A DNA stretch of 64,000 nucleotides from Halorubrum sp. SD626R (GTDB lineage: Archaea > Halobacteriota > Halobacteria > Halobacteriales > Haloferacaceae). The notes beneath the pieces were generated by a model that was not told where the DNA came from, ran no database searches, and saw only the letters and a list, made by a program, of their open reading frames with translations. Position 1 is the first letter of the stretch; every line of letters starts with the position of its first letter. Of this stretch, positions 61,755-64,000 are shown in pieces. The translations under genes were made by a program, and so were the position numbers. The stretch covers positions 16,530 through 80,529 of the forward strand of contig NZ_CVRT01000106.1 of the NCBI RefSeq assembly GCF_001261915.1, in the 5' to 3' direction.

Positions 61755-63397
61755 TGTCGGGACGATCCTCTGTGATTGGAACCGTCGCTGGGCCGGGTGA
61801 GGATCCGAATGAATTCGTGTTCGTGGCACCGGCAGATCGCTCCATCAAGACGGGCGAATTCATCACCTATACGGTCGCTGTAGATGGTGAGAATCGATCC
61901 GTGTTTGCTCGGGTCACGAACCGGGAACTGATTCGGGGACTTCCGGACGGCTTCCTTGCTGATCCGGATGTGGGGCCAGAAACGGTCGCTGCGACTCTCG
62001 GTATCCCGACGGACGATGCGGAGCTGTATCGGTTGACTGCGACTGTCATCGGATACTATGATACAGAGATGACGACGTTTGCCAACCCACGGCAACTTCC
62101 TAACCCAGGAACACCGCTATCAATCGCACCTGACCAGCAACTCGAAACCGTTCTGCCAAACCTCGGGTGCGACTCTGTTGAGATGGACGTGACAGAACTT
62201 GGTGGCGTAGCGCACGTCGGCTGGCTATTGAATCGTCCTGAGGAAGCGACGAACATCCATATACCGATCAACGAGTTCGCCTCGACGCACTTGGCGATTC
62301 TCGCTGCTACTGGGAGCGGGAAGTCCTATACTGCGTCCGTCTTGATTGAGGAGATGATGCGCCCGACTGCAAGGGCGTCGCTCCTGGTGTTTGATCCACA
62401 CGGCGAGTATGGCACCCTGTCCGAAATGCAGGGTAACGAGGCGTTCCAAGATGACGATGGATATGAGCCAGAGGTCGTGTTCTATGATTCAGAGCGACTT
62501 CGTGTCCGGATTTCTGAACTGGATATTGGTGATGTGATGGCTATTCTCGACGATCCGAGTAATCGAATGCAGGAGCGACTGGCGTCTGGGTGGCGTGCGA
62601 TGCAGCGAAAGGAAAGCCGAACGTGGGGTATTGATGAATTGGTTACCAAAATGGAACAAATCTACGACGAAGATGATGCTAGTGTTGGCGCGTTAGAGTG
62701 GCGGCTTCGTCGTTCGATTCAACGTAATGATTTGTTCCATCCGGAAGAGAACGTTCCACTTGACGACATTGTGGATCCGGGTCAGTGTACGGTACTCCAA
62801 ATGGATACGTTGGATCGGTGGAATCAGCAACTTATCACGACAGTACTGCTTCGACGGATGTATCGAGAACGACTCGATGCCGTTCAAGATCGGGAGTCTG
62901 AAATTGAACACCCAATCTTCGCGCTGTTTGAGGAAGGTCATCGGTTCGCTCCAGCCTCGGGTGATGCTCCATCGCTTGGAATTATGCAGACAATCACGTC
63001 TGAAGGCCGCAAGTTTGGGTTCGGACTCGGGATTATCAGCCAGCGCCCGTCAAAAATTGATCAGGATGTCCTCTCACAGTGTGGAACGCAGATCTCGATG
63101 AAAATTCGGAATCCGAACGATCAGGATGCGATCAAAACATCCGTGGAAGCTGCCGGTGAAGATGTGCTACGAGAACTGCCTGGGCTAACGCCAGGACAAG
63201 CGATCGTCTCAGGGGATGCGATGAACACGCCAGCCCTAATCAAGGTCCGACGTCGACGCACTAAGCACGGAGCTGAAAGTCGGCCGGTCATCGAAGAATG
63301 GGCTGATGCGTACGACCAGCAGCAAAGGAAACCGACACGATCAGAAAGCGCTGACTTTGGCGAGGGAGATTCGACAGGCGTTCAAGACTTAGATTAG
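61754..63397 (+). CDS. herA: HerA DNA translocase
   Basis: A 547-residue protein: N-terminal HAS barrel (~1-140: SVIGTVAGPGEDPNEFVFVA, FITYTVAVDG), then the RecA-like core with Walker A AILAATGSGKSYTASVL (~183-199), SLLVFDPHGEYG, Walker B HPIFALFEEGHRFAP (~390) and the sensor/arginine region IISQRPSKIDQDVLSQC. HerA hexamers pump DNA and drive the NurA nuclease. It is the last gene of the five-gene operon. Length and motifs are complete. Confidence 0.93.
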   Translation: MSGRSSVIGTVAGPGEDPNEFVFVAPADRSIKTGEFITYTVAVDGENRSVFARVTNRELIRGLPDGFLADPDVGPETVAATLGIPTDDAELYRLTATVIGYYDTEMTTFANPRQLPNPGTPLSIAPDQQLETVLPNLGCDSVEMDVTELGGVAHVGWLLNRPEEATNIHIPINEFASTHLAILAATGSGKSYTASVLIEEMMRPTARASLLVFDPHGEYGTLSEMQGNEAFQDDDGYEPEVVFYDSERLRVRISELDIGDVMAILDDPSNRMQERLASGWRAMQRKESRTWGIDELVTKMEQIYDEDDASVGALEWRLRRSIQRNDLFHPEENVPLDDIVDPGQCTVLQMDTLDRWNQQLITTVLLRRMYRERLDAVQDRESEIEHPIFALFEEGHRFAPASGDAPSLGIMQTITSEGRKFGFGLGIISQRPSKIDQDVLSQCGTQISMKIRNPNDQDAIKTSVEAAGEDVLRELPGLTPGQAIVSGDAMNTPALIKVRRRRTKHGAESRPVIEEWADAYDQQQRKPTRSESADFGEGDSTGVQDLD

Positions 63398-63476
63398 ATA
63401 CACTATCTGCTCTGGAAGCTCGTAATACTATTCAAAGATGTCCGATTGCCAGTGTTGAGACAGCTACAGCTCGGAA

Positions 63477-63818
63477 CTATCTCGAAACCACCAATGATGC
63501 TCGCCGTTCCGTTAACTCAGGAAACAGGTGACTGAGTGAGAAGGGTATCGGGCCGATTGAATGAAACCAAGAGGCAGGACGGACAGATTGATAGTATGAG
63601 AATCCGGTTGAGAGCGCGACCGTACTGTACGTAATCCGTCCTAAGACACATCGTGAGTCACGGTTTGGTCGTTGCGATTGAACCGGATCTTTACATTTTG
63701 GACACTCAGCGCACACCCTTTCCTCACTATCAACAACGTAGTCAATCAGGATCGAATCACGGGCGATAGGAGTCTCACAGAAGGGGCACGCATCAAGACC
63801 GGATGGTGCCTGTGTCAT
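63477..63818 (-). CDS. Zinc-ribbon protein with unusual C-terminal extension
   Basis: A 113-residue frame from ATG 63818. The first ~45 residues (ACPFCETPIARDSILIDYVV, then ERVCAECPKCKDPV) carry two CxxC pairs of the same small haloarchaeal zinc-ribbon type as the protein at 41115, here with all four Cys present. Family members normally end soon after this point. The remaining ~65 residues (RITYSTVALSTGFSYYQSVR and so on) have no family-like character, so the original stop may have been lost by frameshift or fusion. Confidence 0.55.
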   Translation of the reverse strand: MTQAPSGLDACPFCETPIARDSILIDYVVDSEERVCAECPKCKDPVQSQRPNRDSRCVLGRITYSTVALSTGFSYYQSVRPASWFHSIGPIPFSLSHLFPELTERRASLVVSR

Positions 63819-63955
63819 GGAAGGGGGAACTTGGAGCGTGTGACAGGTTCCAAGTTCCATATGGGAATTCGTGTTCCCGGATAAAATAGCTCACCCAAGC
63901 AACTGAAACTAGAATGAAGGCTTTGTTAGAAGCTTCCGTAGCAAAACACGTGAGT

Positions 63956-63980
63956 TGAACTATACTTATACGGGTTTTTT
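63956..63980 (+). promoter_or_regulatory. Second copy of the TATA-like conserved motif
   Basis: TGAACTATACTTATACGGGT followed by TTTTT here matches TGACTATAATTATACGGGTT at 12514. Both are followed by G-rich DNA. The window ends 20 nt later, so the downstream feature cannot be seen. Between 63819 and this motif I see nothing else. Confidence 0.35.
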
Positions 63981-64000
63981 CTGGGGGGTGGGAAAGACTC

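Noticed and set aside
1..64000. CRISPR array
   Set aside because: I looked for regularly spaced 25-40 nt direct repeats and found none; the repeats seen are pairs, foldbacks or the minihelix series.

Overview
The window is haloarchaeal (Halorubrum or a close relative is my guess from style; no marker proves the genus). Evidence: proteins rich in Asp and Glu, a high-GC core segment, GatE (the archaeal tRNA-dependent amidotransferase), a TFIIB-like protein, TATA-type promoters with leaderless starts, and archaeal HerA/NurA/Mre11/Rad50 genes.

Layout. (1) Positions 1-4500 are ordinary core chromosome: end of a membrane protein gene, a DMT transporter, an Lrp/AsnC regulator, a PsiE-like protein and gatE. 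(2) Positions 4600-5270 are a boundary: GC-rich foldbacks, then two partial copies of the 3' half of a tRNA-Leu(GAG) gene in opposite orientation, which I read as attachment-site scars. (3) From about 5.3 kb to the window end the composition is lower in GC and the content accessory. 5.4-13 kb holds small unknowns, a TFIIB-like gene, an 801-bp element with terminal inverted repeats, membrane proteins and a rhomboid protease. 13-16 kb is a tandem set of unknown genes separated by tRNA-like minihelices, followed by an AbrB-type protein and a serine recombinase. (4) 19.4-33.5 kb is a complete BREX operon on the minus strand, in transcription order brxE-brxA-brxB-brxC-pglX-pglZ-brxL. It joins a BrxE-like first gene (as in type 6) to a terminal BrxL (as in types 1 and 4). 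(5) 33.6-39.0 kb, divergent from BREX, encodes a calcineurin-like phosphoesterase, a PD-(D/E)XK nuclease and an SF2 helicase. (6) 39-43.8 kb has small zinc-ribbon, TRAM, PH-like and membrane proteins and insertion-sequence debris. (7) 43.9-55.1 kb has a two-gene phospholipase-D-fold operon, a DUF6884-type protein, a nuclease-like protein and a 1645-residue GHKL ATPase with a DUF3883-like C-terminus. (8) 55.5-63.4 kb is a translationally coupled operon for Mre11-, Rad50- and NurA-like proteins, an unknown 221-residue protein and HerA: a full DNA-end-resection set placed in a defence island.

How the parts may work together (inference): the island looks like a mobile defence island. BREX would mark host DNA through PglX and block phage replication. 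The phosphoesterase-nuclease-helicase trio, the PLD operon, the GHKL-DUF3883 protein and the Mre11-Rad50-NurA-HerA operon are all DNA-processing machines that could form one or more further defence systems. The least explained pattern is the series of T-arm-like minihelices at 13.8-15.7 kb, three of them exactly 18 nt before a start codon or its decayed equivalent.
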